64,000 nucleotides of DNA from Burkholderiaceae bacterium (GCA_030695205.1 JAUYTN010000025.1:124001-188000), one strand, 5' to 3'; positions 51,950 through 62,835 are shown, counted from the first letter of the stretch. Notes: generated by a model from the sequence alone, not told the origin. Made by a program: numbers and translations.

Positions 51950-53944
51950 TCAGCGTGCGCGAAACGGACGGCGGGCGTCGGCACCGGCCACGGCACCTGC
52001 CGGGCGACGGGGCTTGAACTCACCGCCACGTGGCGCAGCGTGCGGTGCGCGCTCGGTGCGTTCAAAGCTGCGGCCTTCGTGGGCGCGCCCTTCAAAACCA
52101 CGGCCTTCTGCGCCACGTTCGCCAGCGCCCCGACCACCTTCGCGGTCAAAGCTGCGGGCTGGCCCGCGCTTGTCGGCCCAAGGGGCACGGTCGGCTTGGG
52201 GTGGGCGCTCGGCATGGAAGCCAGGGCGCTCACCGCTGAATGGACGGTCACCCCTGGGCGCGTCAAAACGCGGTGCGGCGGGGCGCTGCTCCTGGCCCCA
52301 GGCTGGGCGGTCTGCGCGGAATTCGGGGCGTGGGCCACGGTCTGCACCCCGGTCGAAACCGCCTTTGTCGCTGCGGCCAAAGCCGCCGAAACCACCGTTG
52401 CCACCAAAGCCACCTTCGCGTCGGGGTGCGGGGCGGCCACGGCCACCACCGAAACCGCCACGGCTGTCACCCGCACCACGGACACCAAAGGAGGCTTGGG
52501 GAGGACGCTGCTTGGGCTCCAGGCCGGGAACGACCTCGGCCTTGAGCTGCTGCTGGGTGTGGTACTCGATGTCGGAAATCTTGCGGCGGTCACGGAACTC
52601 GGCAAACGTCACAGCCAGGCCATCACGCCCAGCGCGGCCTGTGCGGCCAATGCGGTGGGTGTAGTCCTCGGCCTTCATGGGCAGCCCATAGTTGAAGACG
52701 TGGGTGATGGTCGGTACGTCAATGCCACGGGCGGCCACGTCTGTGGCTACCAGAATTTGCACGCGGCCATCGCGCAGCGCATCCAGGCGGCGGTTGCGCA
52801 TGCCCTGGCTCAGGGCACCGTGCAGGGCCACTGCCGAGAAGTTGGCCTGCTGCAGGTCGTTGGCCAGGTCGTCGCACTCGATCTGGGTGCTGGCAAACAC
52901 AATGGCCTGGTTGATGGAGGTGTCGCGCAGCCAGTGGTCCAGCAACTGGCGCTTGTGCTGGGGGGTGTCCGCCCAGAACAGGCTTTGCGTGATGTTGGCG
53001 TGCTTTTCTTGCGGGGTGTCGATTTGCACCTTCTTGACGTTGGCACCGTTGTCGTGCATCACGCGCAGGGCGAGTTGCTGGATGCGGGGCGCAAACGTCG
53101 CGCTGAACATCATGGTTTGCTGGCGCTGGCTGGTCAGCTGGTGGATTTCGGCCAGGTCGTCGGCAAAACCAAGGTCGAGCATGCGGTCGGCTTCGTCCAT
53201 CACCAGGAACTTGACTTCGTCCAGCTTGATCTGGCCGCTGCGTTGCAGGTCGAGCAGGCGGCCAGGGGTGGCGACCACCAGGTTGGCGTTTTGCAGTTTG
53301 GCCACTTGCAACTGGTAAGGCATGCCGCCCACTACGTTGGCAATGCGCAGGCCACGGCAGTGGCGCACAAGGTCGATGCCGTCGTTGGCCACCTGCTGGG
53401 CCAGTTCACGGGTGGGGCAGACCACCAGCGCACCGGGCACGGCGGGCTTGAAGTTGCGGGGGTTGGTGGGGTCTTTGCGCTTGGCGCGCTTGGGAGGGGC
53501 TTCGCCTTTGGCAGTGGCTTCGGCACAGGCTTGATCGTAGGCGTCTTTTTCGGCCTGGGCTTCGGCTTCCTGCATTTTGAGCAAGGTGTGCAGCACGGGC
53601 AGCAGGAAGGCTGCGGTTTTGCCGCTGCCGGTCTGGCTGGAGACCATCAGGTCGGCATAGCTACCGGTCCCGGTGTTCAGGGCCATGGGAATGGCCTTGT
53701 TCTGCACAGCGGTGGGTTCGGTGTAGCCCATGTCGGCCACGGCCTGCACCAGCTCGGGCGCCAGGCCCAGCAGTTCAAAGCCGTTGGGGCCTGCGGGGGC
53801 CACTTGGGCTGCCGCCTCGGCAGGCGCTGCAGGCACAGCAAGTGAGGGCTCAACACCCTCGGCAACTGGGGCATGCGCCAGAGCGGCGGCAGGCAGATTG
53901 GTTTCGGGCATGGCGGTGCCATGCGACATCAAAGAGTCGTTCAT
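51950..53944 (-). CDS. rhlE: DEAD-box RNA helicase (RhlE-type)
   Basis: 664-residue ATP-dependent RNA helicase for ribosome assembly and mRNA turnover. Q motif GYTEPTAVQNKAIP, I SSQTGSGKTAAFLLP, Ia PTRELAQQV, II VMDEADRMLD, III FSATF, IV VFASTQ, V ATDVAARGID, VI HRIGRTGRAG. Two special parts: a charged insertion between motifs I and Ia (KRAKRKDPTNPRNFK region) and a tail of about 190 residues rich in Gly, Arg, Phe and Asp (RGG-like), likely disordered and RNA-binding. ATG 53944 is chosen among several close ATGs. Confidence 0.9.
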   Translation of the reverse strand: MNDSLMSHGTAMPETNLPAAALAHAPVAEGVEPSLAVPAAPAEAAAQVAPAGPNGFELLGLAPELVQAVADMGYTEPTAVQNKAIPMALNTGTGSYADLMVSSQTGSGKTAAFLLPVLHTLLKMQEAEAQAEKDAYDQACAEATAKGEAPPKRAKRKDPTNPRNFKPAVPGALVVCPTRELAQQVANDGIDLVRHCRGLRIANVVGGMPYQLQVAKLQNANLVVATPGRLLDLQRSGQIKLDEVKFLVMDEADRMLDLGFADDLAEIHQLTSQRQQTMMFSATFAPRIQQLALRVMHDNGANVKKVQIDTPQEKHANITQSLFWADTPQHKRQLLDHWLRDTSINQAIVFASTQIECDDLANDLQQANFSAVALHGALSQGMRNRRLDALRDGRVQILVATDVAARGIDVPTITHVFNYGLPMKAEDYTHRIGRTGRAGRDGLAVTFAEFRDRRKISDIEYHTQQQLKAEVVPGLEPKQRPPQASFGVRGAGDSRGGFGGGRGRPAPRREGGFGGNGGFGGFGRSDKGGFDRGADRGPRPEFRADRPAWGQEQRPAAPRFDAPRGDRPFSGERPGFHAERPPQADRAPWADKRGPARSFDREGGRGAGERGAEGRGFEGRAHEGRSFERTERAPHAAPRGGEFKPRRPAGAVAGADARRPFRAR

Positions 53945-54327
53945 TTCAATTTCCATGTGCGACAGCGCGCACAACATCCGAAAAAAGCGGGAGAGGTCCT
54001 CAAAGGACACGGCCCTGGCAGGCAGGCTGCAGGGCGCAGGTGGCGGACCGCCGGTGCTTCGTTCGTGGTTCAAACAACATCAACCACCCAACGAACATCG
54101 CACCAGAAACGGCACTGCAATGCAGCAATGCCCTGCGGTAAGCGATTGGCTGTCAATCTGCTTTGGCCGCGCCGCTCACCCGCACAGGAATGCGGGTGAT
54201 GTCGGGGGCCACACCGCACCGGTGAGCCCGGTGGCGGCGTCAGAAGCCTGAAGTGTGAGGTAGATGCACAAAATCTGCGTTTTTGGCGCAGCCTGCGATT
54301 ATAGCCAGAAATACGGGAAAACCCCAA
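53945..54327 (-). promoter_or_regulatory. rhlE promoter and about 350-nt 5' leader
   Basis: On minus a perfect -10 TATAAT (54303-54298) is preceded at 18 bp by TTGGGG (54327-54322). Transcription from about 54291 would give a leader of about 345 nt before ATG 53944. It contains a perfect hairpin CACCCGCA-N6-TGCGGGTG (54177-54198). Long structured leaders occur on cold-induced RNA-helicase genes of other bacteria; autoregulation here is inference. No gene is seen in this stretch. Confidence 0.6.
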
Positions 54328-54348
54328 ACATTTTCAGGCAATCAGGCA

Positions 54349-55791
54349 TCACCGCTTGGCCATGCGCTTGATGGAGGCTGTGGCGTCGATGCGGCCCTCG
54401 GCGGCAAACGACTCCAGATTGGACTCGATCCGGTCGGGGTCGTAGAGGTAGTTCACCATCAGACCCCAGGATTGGGCCAGGCCTTTGGCTGAGGTATCTG
54501 CCAGCCAGTTGAGCTGCTCCACACGGGCGCCATTGCCCAAGTGGAAGCGGGCCACAGGGTCTGCGGGGCCATCGCCCCTGCGGGCGTGCAGCAAGTAGTG
54601 TGCGGCCAACCTCAGCAAAGGTTCGCGCAGGGCCTGCACCACATCGGCACTGGTGGGCCAGCCTCCTTCAGCCCCAAGCAGACCTTGCAGCACCGGATGC
54701 TCCAGCCCCTGCGGGTACGACTGCTCGGATGCGGCCAACAGGCCGGGCTCCATGGCAAGCGCTGGCTGGGGCTTGGCCACTGCAGCTGCGAGCCGCTTCC
54801 AGTCAGAGGGAGTAAAACTCTCTGCCAGCGCCTCGGGGTGTTTGCCAACCCAGCGCACCAGTCCGGGAATGGGCGAGAGCGTGGCGAAGGTCTTGAGGTG
54901 CGGAAAGTCGCGCTGCAAATCGGCCACCACCCGCTTGATGAGGAAGTTGCCAAACGAAATGCCACGCAACCCCACCTGGGTGTTGCTGATGGAGTAAAAA
55001 ATGGCGGTACTGGCTTTGTGGTGGTCCGTGACCGGTGCGTGCTCGTCCAGCAGGGCCTGCACGTTGTCGGCCAGACCATTGACCAGCGCCACCTCCACAA
55101 AAATCAGCGGCTCCAGCGGCATGCGGGGGTGGAAGAACCCGTAGCAGCGGCGGTCGGAGTCGAGCCGGTTTTTGAGGTCGTTCCACGACTGGATGGCGTG
55201 CACCGCCTCGTACTGCACCAGCTTCTCCAGCAGCGCCGCCGGCGACTGCCAGGTGATGCGGGACAGCTCCAGAAACCCCACATCAAACCAAGCGGCAAGC
55301 CGACTCTGCAGCTCGCGGTCCAGGGGTTTGAGCACCGGGTCTTGGTCCTGAAAATTCAGCAGGTCGGCCCGCATGTCCACCAGGAACTTCACCCCGTGGT
55401 CAATCGCCGCAAACTGTGTGAGGATGCGTAGGCGCGACGAGCGCATGGCAGCGCGCAGGTCGGCCTCGGCATCCCACTGACCGTCGGTTCCCACGGCGGC
55501 CTGGTAGACGGCATGGGCCTGGGCCACGCGCTCGGGCTCAGGACCGAACTCCAGTGCAATCAGCCGCAAAAACGCATGCTGCCCGGCCGCGTCCAGGCCC
55601 AGGTAGGTCTGTGCCAGCTTGGCCGCCCGCTGGCGGGTGGACACCTCGCCGCCCCTGCCTTGGGCGCATTCGTGCAGCTGCAAGCGCACGCGCTCCAGCG
55701 TCTTTTCAGTGGGTTCGGCTTTTTTGAAGCTGGCCTGCGCCATCAACTCACGCATTTTGGACAAGCCGCGGGACATCAGCCCTTGCACCAT
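54349..55791 (-). CDS. Malonyl-CoA decarboxylase
   Basis: Converts malonyl-CoA to acetyl-CoA and CO2. 480 residues: helical N-terminal oligomerisation domain (about 1-120) and GNAT-like catalytic domain. Catalytic residues are expected in FYSISNTQVGLRGISFGNFLIK (Ser) and later ARFHLGNGARVEQLNW (His); NYLYDPDRIESNLESFAAEG near the C-terminus is a family signature, here in normal position. ATG 55791 (MVQGLMSRGL) is preferred to one 11 codons earlier. Stand-alone decarboxylase; no malonate-uptake genes adjacent. It diverges from metY. Confidence 0.9.
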   Translation of the reverse strand: MVQGLMSRGLSKMRELMAQASFKKAEPTEKTLERVRLQLHECAQGRGGEVSTRQRAAKLAQTYLGLDAAGQHAFLRLIALEFGPEPERVAQAHAVYQAAVGTDGQWDAEADLRAAMRSSRLRILTQFAAIDHGVKFLVDMRADLLNFQDQDPVLKPLDRELQSRLAAWFDVGFLELSRITWQSPAALLEKLVQYEAVHAIQSWNDLKNRLDSDRRCYGFFHPRMPLEPLIFVEVALVNGLADNVQALLDEHAPVTDHHKASTAIFYSISNTQVGLRGISFGNFLIKRVVADLQRDFPHLKTFATLSPIPGLVRWVGKHPEALAESFTPSDWKRLAAAVAKPQPALAMEPGLLAASEQSYPQGLEHPVLQGLLGAEGGWPTSADVVQALREPLLRLAAHYLLHARRGDGPADPVARFHLGNGARVEQLNWLADTSAKGLAQSWGLMVNYLYDPDRIESNLESFAAEGRIDATASIKRMAKR

Positions 55792-55973
55792 GTTCGCTCC
55801 TGACTTTCTGAAAAAGTGTGGCATTCCCGGCCAGTCTCCAGCAGGCCGTCACAGGCAAGATGGTGACACAAGCCAGACACCCGCTGCCTGGCCACCCCAC
55901 TACACTGACCACCGACACCAGAGTGCCGCACCCAAGAGGTGCAGCCACGCCACACACCCCACACGGAGACCCC

Positions 55974-57293
<1,320 letters not shown>

Positions 57294-57344
57294 AGCCCCT
57301 GAACTCCCTAGCTGATCAGGCGATAAATTCAGAGTTTTTATGCT

Positions 57345-57402
57345 TTATTTGATAGCTACTAGCGCAATAAAATAAAGCGCAAAGTGCATTTTTCATTCAT
57401 AA
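57345..57402 (+). repeat. Dispersed AT-rich repeat between metY and hydrolase genes
   Basis: TTTGATAGCTACTAGCGCAA then TAAAATAAAGCGCAAAGTGC and ATTTTTCATTC. This copy is closest to the textbook Comamonadaceae form (TAGCTACTAGCGC...AAGCGC). Confidence 0.7.
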
Positions 57403-57420
57403 ATTTCACTTCAAAGTTTG

Positions 57421-58266
57421 ATGATGAACACTGAAGTCCCCGCAGGCCCTGGCCTGCCCCCCCACCCGCTGTACGCCTACACCGGCGGCAAGCCTTTCAA
57501 CCCCACACAGCCCACCGTGGTGTTCATCCACGGCGTGCTCAACGACCACAGCGTGTGGATTTTGCAAAGCCGCTACCTGGCCCACCATGGCTGGAACGTG
57601 CTGGCCATTGACCTGGCTGGCCATGGTCGCAGCGGCGGGCGCTGCCCGCGTTCGGTGGTCGAGGCCTCGGCCACGGTGCTGGCCCTGCTCGATGCCCTGG
57701 GCGTGGCGCGTGCGGCGCTGGTGGGCCACAGTTTTGGCTCGCTCATTGCGCTGCACACCGCCGCCCAGGCGCCAGGGCGCGTCAGCCACCTGGCGATGGT
57801 GGGCACGGCCGCGCCCATGCGCGTGTCGCCAGCGCTGCTGGACGCAGCGTTGAACCAGCCTGACAAAGCCATTGCCATGGTCAACACCTTTTCCCACTCC
57901 ACACTGGCACCGCCCCCCTCCGCCCTGGGGCCAGGCACCTGGCTGTATGGCGGCTCGGCCGCGCTCATGCGCCGCGTGCTGGCCAGCAACACAACGGACA
58001 ACGTGTTCCACACCGGCTTTGTGGCCTGCGACGCCTACGCCGATGGCGAGCCCGACATGGCACGCGTGCAATGCCCCGTGCTGCTGGTGCTGGGCGAACG
58101 CGACCAGATGACCCCACCCAAGGCTGCGCAAAGCCTGGTCAAGGCCGCCAAGGCAGCCGGACTCGACCCCAAAGTGGTGACCCTGCCCGCTGGCCACTCA
58201 CTCATGACCGAAGACCCCGAGGGCACACTGTCGGCACTGAAGGGTTTTCTGGCCGTCGCCCCATGA
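57421..58266 (+). CDS. Alpha/beta hydrolase
   Basis: 281-residue alpha/beta-fold enzyme, triad visible: nucleophile GHSFGS, Asp in GERDQMTPP and His in AGHSLMTEDP; oxyanion HG in VVFIHGVLNDHSVW. The predicted cytosolic enzyme could be an esterase, lactonase or haloalkane-type hydrolase; the cap domain (about 135-200) is short. An internal ATG pair at the start leaves 57421 or 57424; no Shine-Dalgarno sequence is seen. It overlaps the P450 gene by 4 bp (ATGA), so the two enzymes are made together. Confidence 0.8.
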   Translation: MMNTEVPAGPGLPPHPLYAYTGGKPFNPTQPTVVFIHGVLNDHSVWILQSRYLAHHGWNVLAIDLAGHGRSGGRCPRSVVEASATVLALLDALGVARAALVGHSFGSLIALHTAAQAPGRVSHLAMVGTAAPMRVSPALLDAALNQPDKAIAMVNTFSHSTLAPPPSALGPGTWLYGGSAALMRRVLASNTTDNVFHTGFVACDAYADGEPDMARVQCPVLLVLGERDQMTPPKAAQSLVKAAKAAGLDPKVVTLPAGHSLMTEDPEGTLSALKGFLAVAP

Positions 58267-59546
58267 CCGGTGACCGTGCCCAGGCCATTGGCGAGCACTT
58301 TGACCTGCGCGCCCTGCCCCCCGACTTTCTGGTCAACCCCTATCCGGTGTACGACTGGCTGCGCCAACACGACCCCGTGCGCCACATGCCCGATGGGTCG
58401 CTGTTTCTGACGCGCCATGCCGACCTGGTGGCCGTGCACCGCGACGCAGTGGCCTTCAGCTCGGACAAACACGTCGAGTTCGGCCCCCGCTTCAACGTGC
58501 CACCGCACAGCGCAGCCCAACCCGCGCCGCTGTACCAGCACCACACCACCAGCCTGGTGTTCAGCGATCCACCGCTGCACACCCGGGTGCGCCGCCTCAT
58601 CATGGGCGCGCTCACCCGCCGAGCCATCGCCGACATGGAAGACGGTTTGGTGGGGTTGGTGGACCGCCTGCTGGACGACCTGCAGGCCCAGGGCGGGGGC
58701 GACCTGATCGAGGACTTTGCCGCCGCGATTCCCGTGGAAGTTATTGGCAACCTGCTGGGCGTGCCGCTGGCCGATCGGGGGCCGCTGCGCGACTGGTCGC
58801 TGGCCATTATGGGTGCGCTGGAGCCCACGTTGACAGCGCAGCAGCACGCATTGGGCAACCGCAGCGTGACCGAAATGCTGGCCTACCTGCGCACCCTCGT
58901 GGCCGAGCGCCGCCGCCACCCCCAAGACCCCGAGCGCGACGTGCTGACCCGCCTCATCCAGGGCGACGGCAAGGACAGCACCGAACTGCTGACCGAAGAA
59001 GAGCTGCTGCACAACTGCATCTTTTTGCTGAACGCGGGCCACGAAACCACCACCAACCTCATCGGCAATGCCCTGGTGCTGTTGCAGGAGCACCCTGCCG
59101 CCCTGACCCAGCTGCAACAAGGTCTGCACGACACCCGCCACCAGCCCGAGGCACAGAACCTGCTGCTGACACGGGCGGTGGATGAGGTGCTGCGCCTGGA
59201 GTCGTCCAACCAGCTGGGCAACCGGCGCGCACTGCGCCCGGTGACAGTGGGCGGGGTGGATGTGCCCGAGGGCGCGCTGGTGACGCTGTGCATTGGCGCG
59301 GCCAACCGCGACCCGGCGGTGTTCAGCCAGCCCGACGTGCCCGACCTGCTGCGCGACCCCAACCGCCACCTGGCCTTTGGCCTGGGCGTGCACCAGTGCG
59401 CGGGCCTGAGCCTGGCCCGGCTGGAGGGACGCATTGCATTGGGGCGGTTTTTGCAGCGCCTGCCAACCTACACGCTCAGCGCGCCGCCGGTGCGGGGCAT
59501 GCGCGCCCGGTTCAGAGGCTTTGTGTCAGCCCCGTTTCAGGCCTGA
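58263..59546 (+). CDS. Cytochrome P450
   Basis: 427-residue soluble bacterial P450 (CYP). I-helix LNAGHETTTN with acid/Thr pair, ExxR as EVLR (DEVLRLESSN), PERF-like region PDVPDLLRDPNRHLAFGLG and the heme loop FGLGVHQCAGLSLARLE with cysteine ligand. It monooxygenates an unknown substrate and needs a ferredoxin and reductase, not encoded nearby. Coupled to the hydrolase gene, so the hydrolase may act on the same substrate or its ester. The long upstream frame is rejected in favour of the ATGA overlap start. Confidence 0.88.
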   Translation: MTGDRAQAIGEHFDLRALPPDFLVNPYPVYDWLRQHDPVRHMPDGSLFLTRHADLVAVHRDAVAFSSDKHVEFGPRFNVPPHSAAQPAPLYQHHTTSLVFSDPPLHTRVRRLIMGALTRRAIADMEDGLVGLVDRLLDDLQAQGGGDLIEDFAAAIPVEVIGNLLGVPLADRGPLRDWSLAIMGALEPTLTAQQHALGNRSVTEMLAYLRTLVAERRRHPQDPERDVLTRLIQGDGKDSTELLTEEELLHNCIFLLNAGHETTTNLIGNALVLLQEHPAALTQLQQGLHDTRHQPEAQNLLLTRAVDEVLRLESSNQLGNRRALRPVTVGGVDVPEGALVTLCIGAANRDPAVFSQPDVPDLLRDPNRHLAFGLGVHQCAGLSLARLEGRIALGRFLQRLPTYTLSAPPVRGMRARFRGFVSAPFQA

Positions 59547-59569
59547 AACCACCTGTCGTGGATGAGAGA

Positions 59570-60808
59570 TTAAATTTTATTCTGTAGCACAGAATCCATC
59601 ATTGACGAGCGGTATTGGCCAATTATCCAAATATTTGCTGTGGACGGACGCTCGGGCAACAGCAATCGCTCTATCAGCGGAGCCAGCGAGGTGCGCGCCG
59701 GGTCAGCCACCAGCACAAAGCGCTGGCCGTCTTCGTCCAGCCGCCCCACCCAATCCAGGGCCAGCAACACCTCCAGTGGTTCCTCCAGCTGCAAATCGCT
59801 CACCCGCAGCCGGCGCGCCAGGGCGTCCAGCGACAAGCCGCCCCCACCGCTGCAATTGCGCTGCTGCGACAAGGCACTCAACACCTCCAGCGCCAGCTGG
59901 AACGACCAACCCGGTGTGTCACCCCGCCGGGCAATGCCGGCCAGCAAACTGGGCAGGTATGCCGTGACCACCGCCCCCAACAGCACGATGACCCACAGCA
60001 AATATGTCCAGACCAGCAAAATTGGCACGGTGGCAAAGGTGCCGTACACCACCGAATACGAAGGCACCGCCCCCAGGTACCACCCCAGCAACGCTTTGGC
60101 CACCACCAGCCCCGTGGCCGTGAACAGCCCCCCCACCAGCGCATGGCCCCAGCGCACCCGGGTGTGGGGCACGTAGCGGTACAGCAGCACCATGCCCACG
60201 GCCACCAGACCAAACCCCAAGCCATCGAGCACCCACTCGATGGCTTCGGGCACGGCACCCACCCAACCTTTGTTCACTGAAATGGCGTACGAGGTGAGTG
60301 ACAGGCTGATGGCCACCAACAAAGGACCCAGGGTGAGCAAGGCCCAGTAAACCAGCACCCTCTGAGCCAGCGGCCGCTGGCGGCGCACCCGCCAGATGTC
60401 GTTGAGCTGGCGGTCTATGGTCAGCACCAGCGCCAGCGCCGATATCAGCAACACGACGGCCCCAGTCCACCCCATCTGTCCGGCCTTGGCGGCGAACTGA
60501 TTCAGGTACGTCAGCACCTGGCGGGCAATGGCCTCGGGTACCAGGCTGTCCACCAGCCACTTTTGCAAAGCTGTTTGCATGCGGGCAAACATCGGAAACG
60601 CGCTGAACACCGCCAACCCCACTGTGAACAGCGGCACCAGCGAAATGAGTGTGGTGAAGGTCAGGCTGGCGGCCGTCACGCTGAGGCGGTCTTCGCGAAA
60701 GCGCTCGCGCAACGTGAGTGCGGTGGTGCGCCAGGGAAATTCCCAAAATGCAACTGCCAATGCCTGCAGCGATTCCGCTTGCCCCTGAAAACGTTGCCGA
60801 AGAGTCAT
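59570..60808 (-). CDS. YihY-family inner membrane protein (RNase BN-like name)
   Basis: 412-residue protein with six membrane helices in the first 290 residues: SVTAASLTFTTLISLVPLFT (the family hallmark), VLTYLNQFAAKAGQMGW, DIWRVRRQRPLAQRVLVYWA and PSYSVVYGTFATVPILLVWT. The C-terminal 110 residues form a cytosolic winged-helix-like domain with LALEVLSALSQQR and LSLDALARRLRVSDLQLEE. The old name ribonuclease BN for YihY is a misassignment; the role is unknown. Tail-to-tail with P450, 23 bp apart; divergent from DUF2069. Confidence 0.85.
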   Translation of the reverse strand: MTLRQRFQGQAESLQALAVAFWEFPWRTTALTLRERFREDRLSVTAASLTFTTLISLVPLFTVGLAVFSAFPMFARMQTALQKWLVDSLVPEAIARQVLTYLNQFAAKAGQMGWTGAVVLLISALALVLTIDRQLNDIWRVRRQRPLAQRVLVYWALLTLGPLLVAISLSLTSYAISVNKGWVGAVPEAIEWVLDGLGFGLVAVGMVLLYRYVPHTRVRWGHALVGGLFTATGLVVAKALLGWYLGAVPSYSVVYGTFATVPILLVWTYLLWVIVLLGAVVTAYLPSLLAGIARRGDTPGWSFQLALEVLSALSQQRNCSGGGGLSLDALARRLRVSDLQLEEPLEVLLALDWVGRLDEDGQRFVLVADPARTSLAPLIERLLLPERPSTANIWIIGQYRSSMMDSVLQNKI

Positions 60809-60862
60809 CTGGGTATCATGCCACCGCCCTTGTCCACCCCTCTTCTATTTGACCTCACCGCC

Positions 60863-61321
60863 ATGGCAGCACCCCCCAACGACCCTTCGGTTCTATCCGC
60901 CGCGCAGCCGCTGCCAGACCAACACCGCATTGATGCCGCGTCCGGCCAGGTCAGCCTGACCCGGTGGGTGGCCGTCTCCAGCCTGCTTGGCCTCATTGTG
61001 CTGGGCCTGCTGTGGGAGCTGTGGCTGGCACCGCTGCGCCCGGGGGGCAGCTGGCTGGCGCTCAAGGTGCTGCCGCTGTGCATCCCGCTGTCTGGCCTCC
61101 TGAAAAACCGCATGTACACCTACCGCTGGCTCAGCCTGCTGATCTGGCTGTACTTCACCGAAGGGGTGGTGCGCGCCTGGGGCGATGCGCCACCCGGCAA
61201 CTGGCTGGCCATGGCCCAGGTGGCGCTGTGCGTGTTGCTGTTTGCCGCCTGCGCCGCCCATGTTCGGATTCGGCTGGCCAGCGCCCGCCCCCAGCCACCC
61301 GAGAAAGCAGCCCATGTCTGA
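60863..61321 (+). CDS. DUF2069 membrane protein
   Basis: 152 residues with four helices (VSSLLGLIVLGLLWELWLA, LALKVLPLCIPLSGLLKN, YRWLSLLIWLYFTEGVVRA, WLAMAQVALCVLLFAACAAH), the exact layout of DUF2069. ATG 60863 gives a short soluble N-terminus; an in-frame ATG 47 bp earlier (60815) is possible. The stop overlaps the start of the FAD oxidase by 8 bp, so both are probably cotranscribed. Function unknown. Confidence 0.78.
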   Translation: MAAPPNDPSVLSAAQPLPDQHRIDAASGQVSLTRWVAVSSLLGLIVLGLLWELWLAPLRPGGSWLALKVLPLCIPLSGLLKNRMYTYRWLSLLIWLYFTEGVVRAWGDAPPGNWLAMAQVALCVLLFAACAAHVRIRLASARPQPPEKAAHV

Positions 61322-62759
61322 GAGCAACGCCGCCCACGCAGCACTTATCCACACCCTCACCCTGCAGCTTGGTGCTGCCCATGTACTTACCCATGCCGAC
61401 CCCAGCACGGACCTCTCAGCCTGGGAGAACGACTGGCGCAAACGCCACCAGGGACGCGCCCTGGCGGTGGTGCGTCCGGGCAGTACCGCTGAAGTGGCCA
61501 ATGTGGTGCGCGCCTGCGCGCAGGCGGGTGTGGCCATGGTGCCCCAGGGCGGCAACACCGGCCTGGTGGTGGGCGGGGTGCCCGACACCAGCGGCACACA
61601 GGTCGTGGTGAGCCTGCAGCGGATGAGCGCCATTCGCAGCACCGACCCGGCCAACCTGACCCTGACAGCCGAGGCAGGCTGCACCCTGGTTCAGGTGCAA
61701 CAGGCTGCCGAGGCACTCGGGTTGCTGTTTCCGTTGAGCCTGGCGGCCGAAGGGAGCTGCACCATCGGCGGCAACCTCGCCACCAATGCCGGTGGCACCC
61801 AGGTGGTGCGCCACGGCAACGCCCGCGAGCTGTGCCTGGGGCTGGAAGTGGTCACCGCCAGTGGCGATGTCTGGAACGGGTTGTCCGGCCTGCGCAAAGA
61901 CAACACCGGCTACGACCTGCGCCACCTGATGGTGGGCAGCGAGGGCACGCTGGGCATCATCACCGCCGCCACCCTCAAACTCAGCCCCATGCCGCACGCC
62001 CGCCTGACCGCGTGGGCCGCTGTACCCAGCCTGGACGCTGCGGTGGCGTTGCTGGGTCTGGCCCACCACCACCTGGGGCCAGGGCTGACAGGTTTTGAAG
62101 CCATGGGGCAGTTCGCCTTGCAGCTGACCCAGACCCACTTTCCCCAACTGCGCGTGCCCTTCTGGCAAACATCCCCGTGGTGCGTGCTGCTGGAAATTGC
62201 CGACCATGAAAGCGAAGACCACGCCCGCCACCTGTTGGAGCGTTTACTGGAAACCGCCATGGAGCAAAACGTGGTCAGCGATGCGGTAGTGGCCGAAAGC
62301 CTGGCCCAGGCCAAGCAGCTCTGGCACATCCGGGAGTGCATTCCGCTGGCCCAGGCCGAAGAGGGGCTGAACATCAAGCACGACATCGGCATTCCGATTT
62401 CACGCATCCCCGACTTTGTGGCACACACCGATGGCCTGCTGGCACAAGCCATCCCAGGGGTGCGGCTGGTGAACTTTGGCCACCTGGGCGATGGCAACCT
62501 GCACTACAACGTACAGGCCCCAGAGGGCGTTGACAGTGCCACCTTTTTGCAAGAGCACGAGTCGGCCATCAACACCCTGGTGTACGACGCGGTGCACCGC
62601 TTTGGCGGCTCCATCAGCGCAGAGCACGGCATTGGCAGCCTCAAGGCAGACACCCTGCCCCGCTACAAATCGGCCGTGGCACTGGACCTGATGGCCCGCA
62701 TCAAACAGGCGCTGGACCCACACCACCTGCTCAACCCGTCGCGGGTGCTGAGCAGGTAA
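61314..62759 (+). CDS. FAD-linked oxidoreductase (D-2-hydroxyglutarate/lactate dehydrogenase type)
   Basis: 481-residue flavoprotein of the VAO/GlcD family. FAD-binding PCMH domain: VRPGSTAEVANVVRACAQAG, PQGGNTGLVVGGVP, GGNLATNAGGTQVVRHGNAR, GSEGTLGIITAATLKL. C-terminal domain: NFGHLGDGNLHYNV with metal-ligand histidines and the ISAEHGIGSLK motif of D-2-hydroxyglutarate dehydrogenases. Oxidises a D-2-hydroxyacid, passing electrons to the respiratory chain or ETF. Translationally linked to DUF2069. Confidence 0.85.
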   Translation: MSESNAAHAALIHTLTLQLGAAHVLTHADPSTDLSAWENDWRKRHQGRALAVVRPGSTAEVANVVRACAQAGVAMVPQGGNTGLVVGGVPDTSGTQVVVSLQRMSAIRSTDPANLTLTAEAGCTLVQVQQAAEALGLLFPLSLAAEGSCTIGGNLATNAGGTQVVRHGNARELCLGLEVVTASGDVWNGLSGLRKDNTGYDLRHLMVGSEGTLGIITAATLKLSPMPHARLTAWAAVPSLDAAVALLGLAHHHLGPGLTGFEAMGQFALQLTQTHFPQLRVPFWQTSPWCVLLEIADHESEDHARHLLERLLETAMEQNVVSDAVVAESLAQAKQLWHIRECIPLAQAEEGLNIKHDIGIPISRIPDFVAHTDGLLAQAIPGVRLVNFGHLGDGNLHYNVQAPEGVDSATFLQEHESAINTLVYDAVHRFGGSISAEHGIGSLKADTLPRYKSAVALDLMARIKQALDPHHLLNPSRVLSR

Positions 62760-62835
62760 CGCGACGGCATCAAACCCCGGAAAACACCAGTCAGAAACAA
62801 CAAAGCCTGGCAAAACCGGGGGCTTTCAAATTGTG

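Noticed and set aside
51863..53845. 660-codon plus-strand ORF opposite rhlE
   Set aside because: Antisense frame without recognisable motif; the helicase motifs are all present on minus.
55825..55973. SAM or other riboswitch upstream of metY
   Set aside because: Only about 150 bp divergent spacer with no recognisable conserved riboswitch core; most of it overlaps the malonyl-CoA decarboxylase start region.
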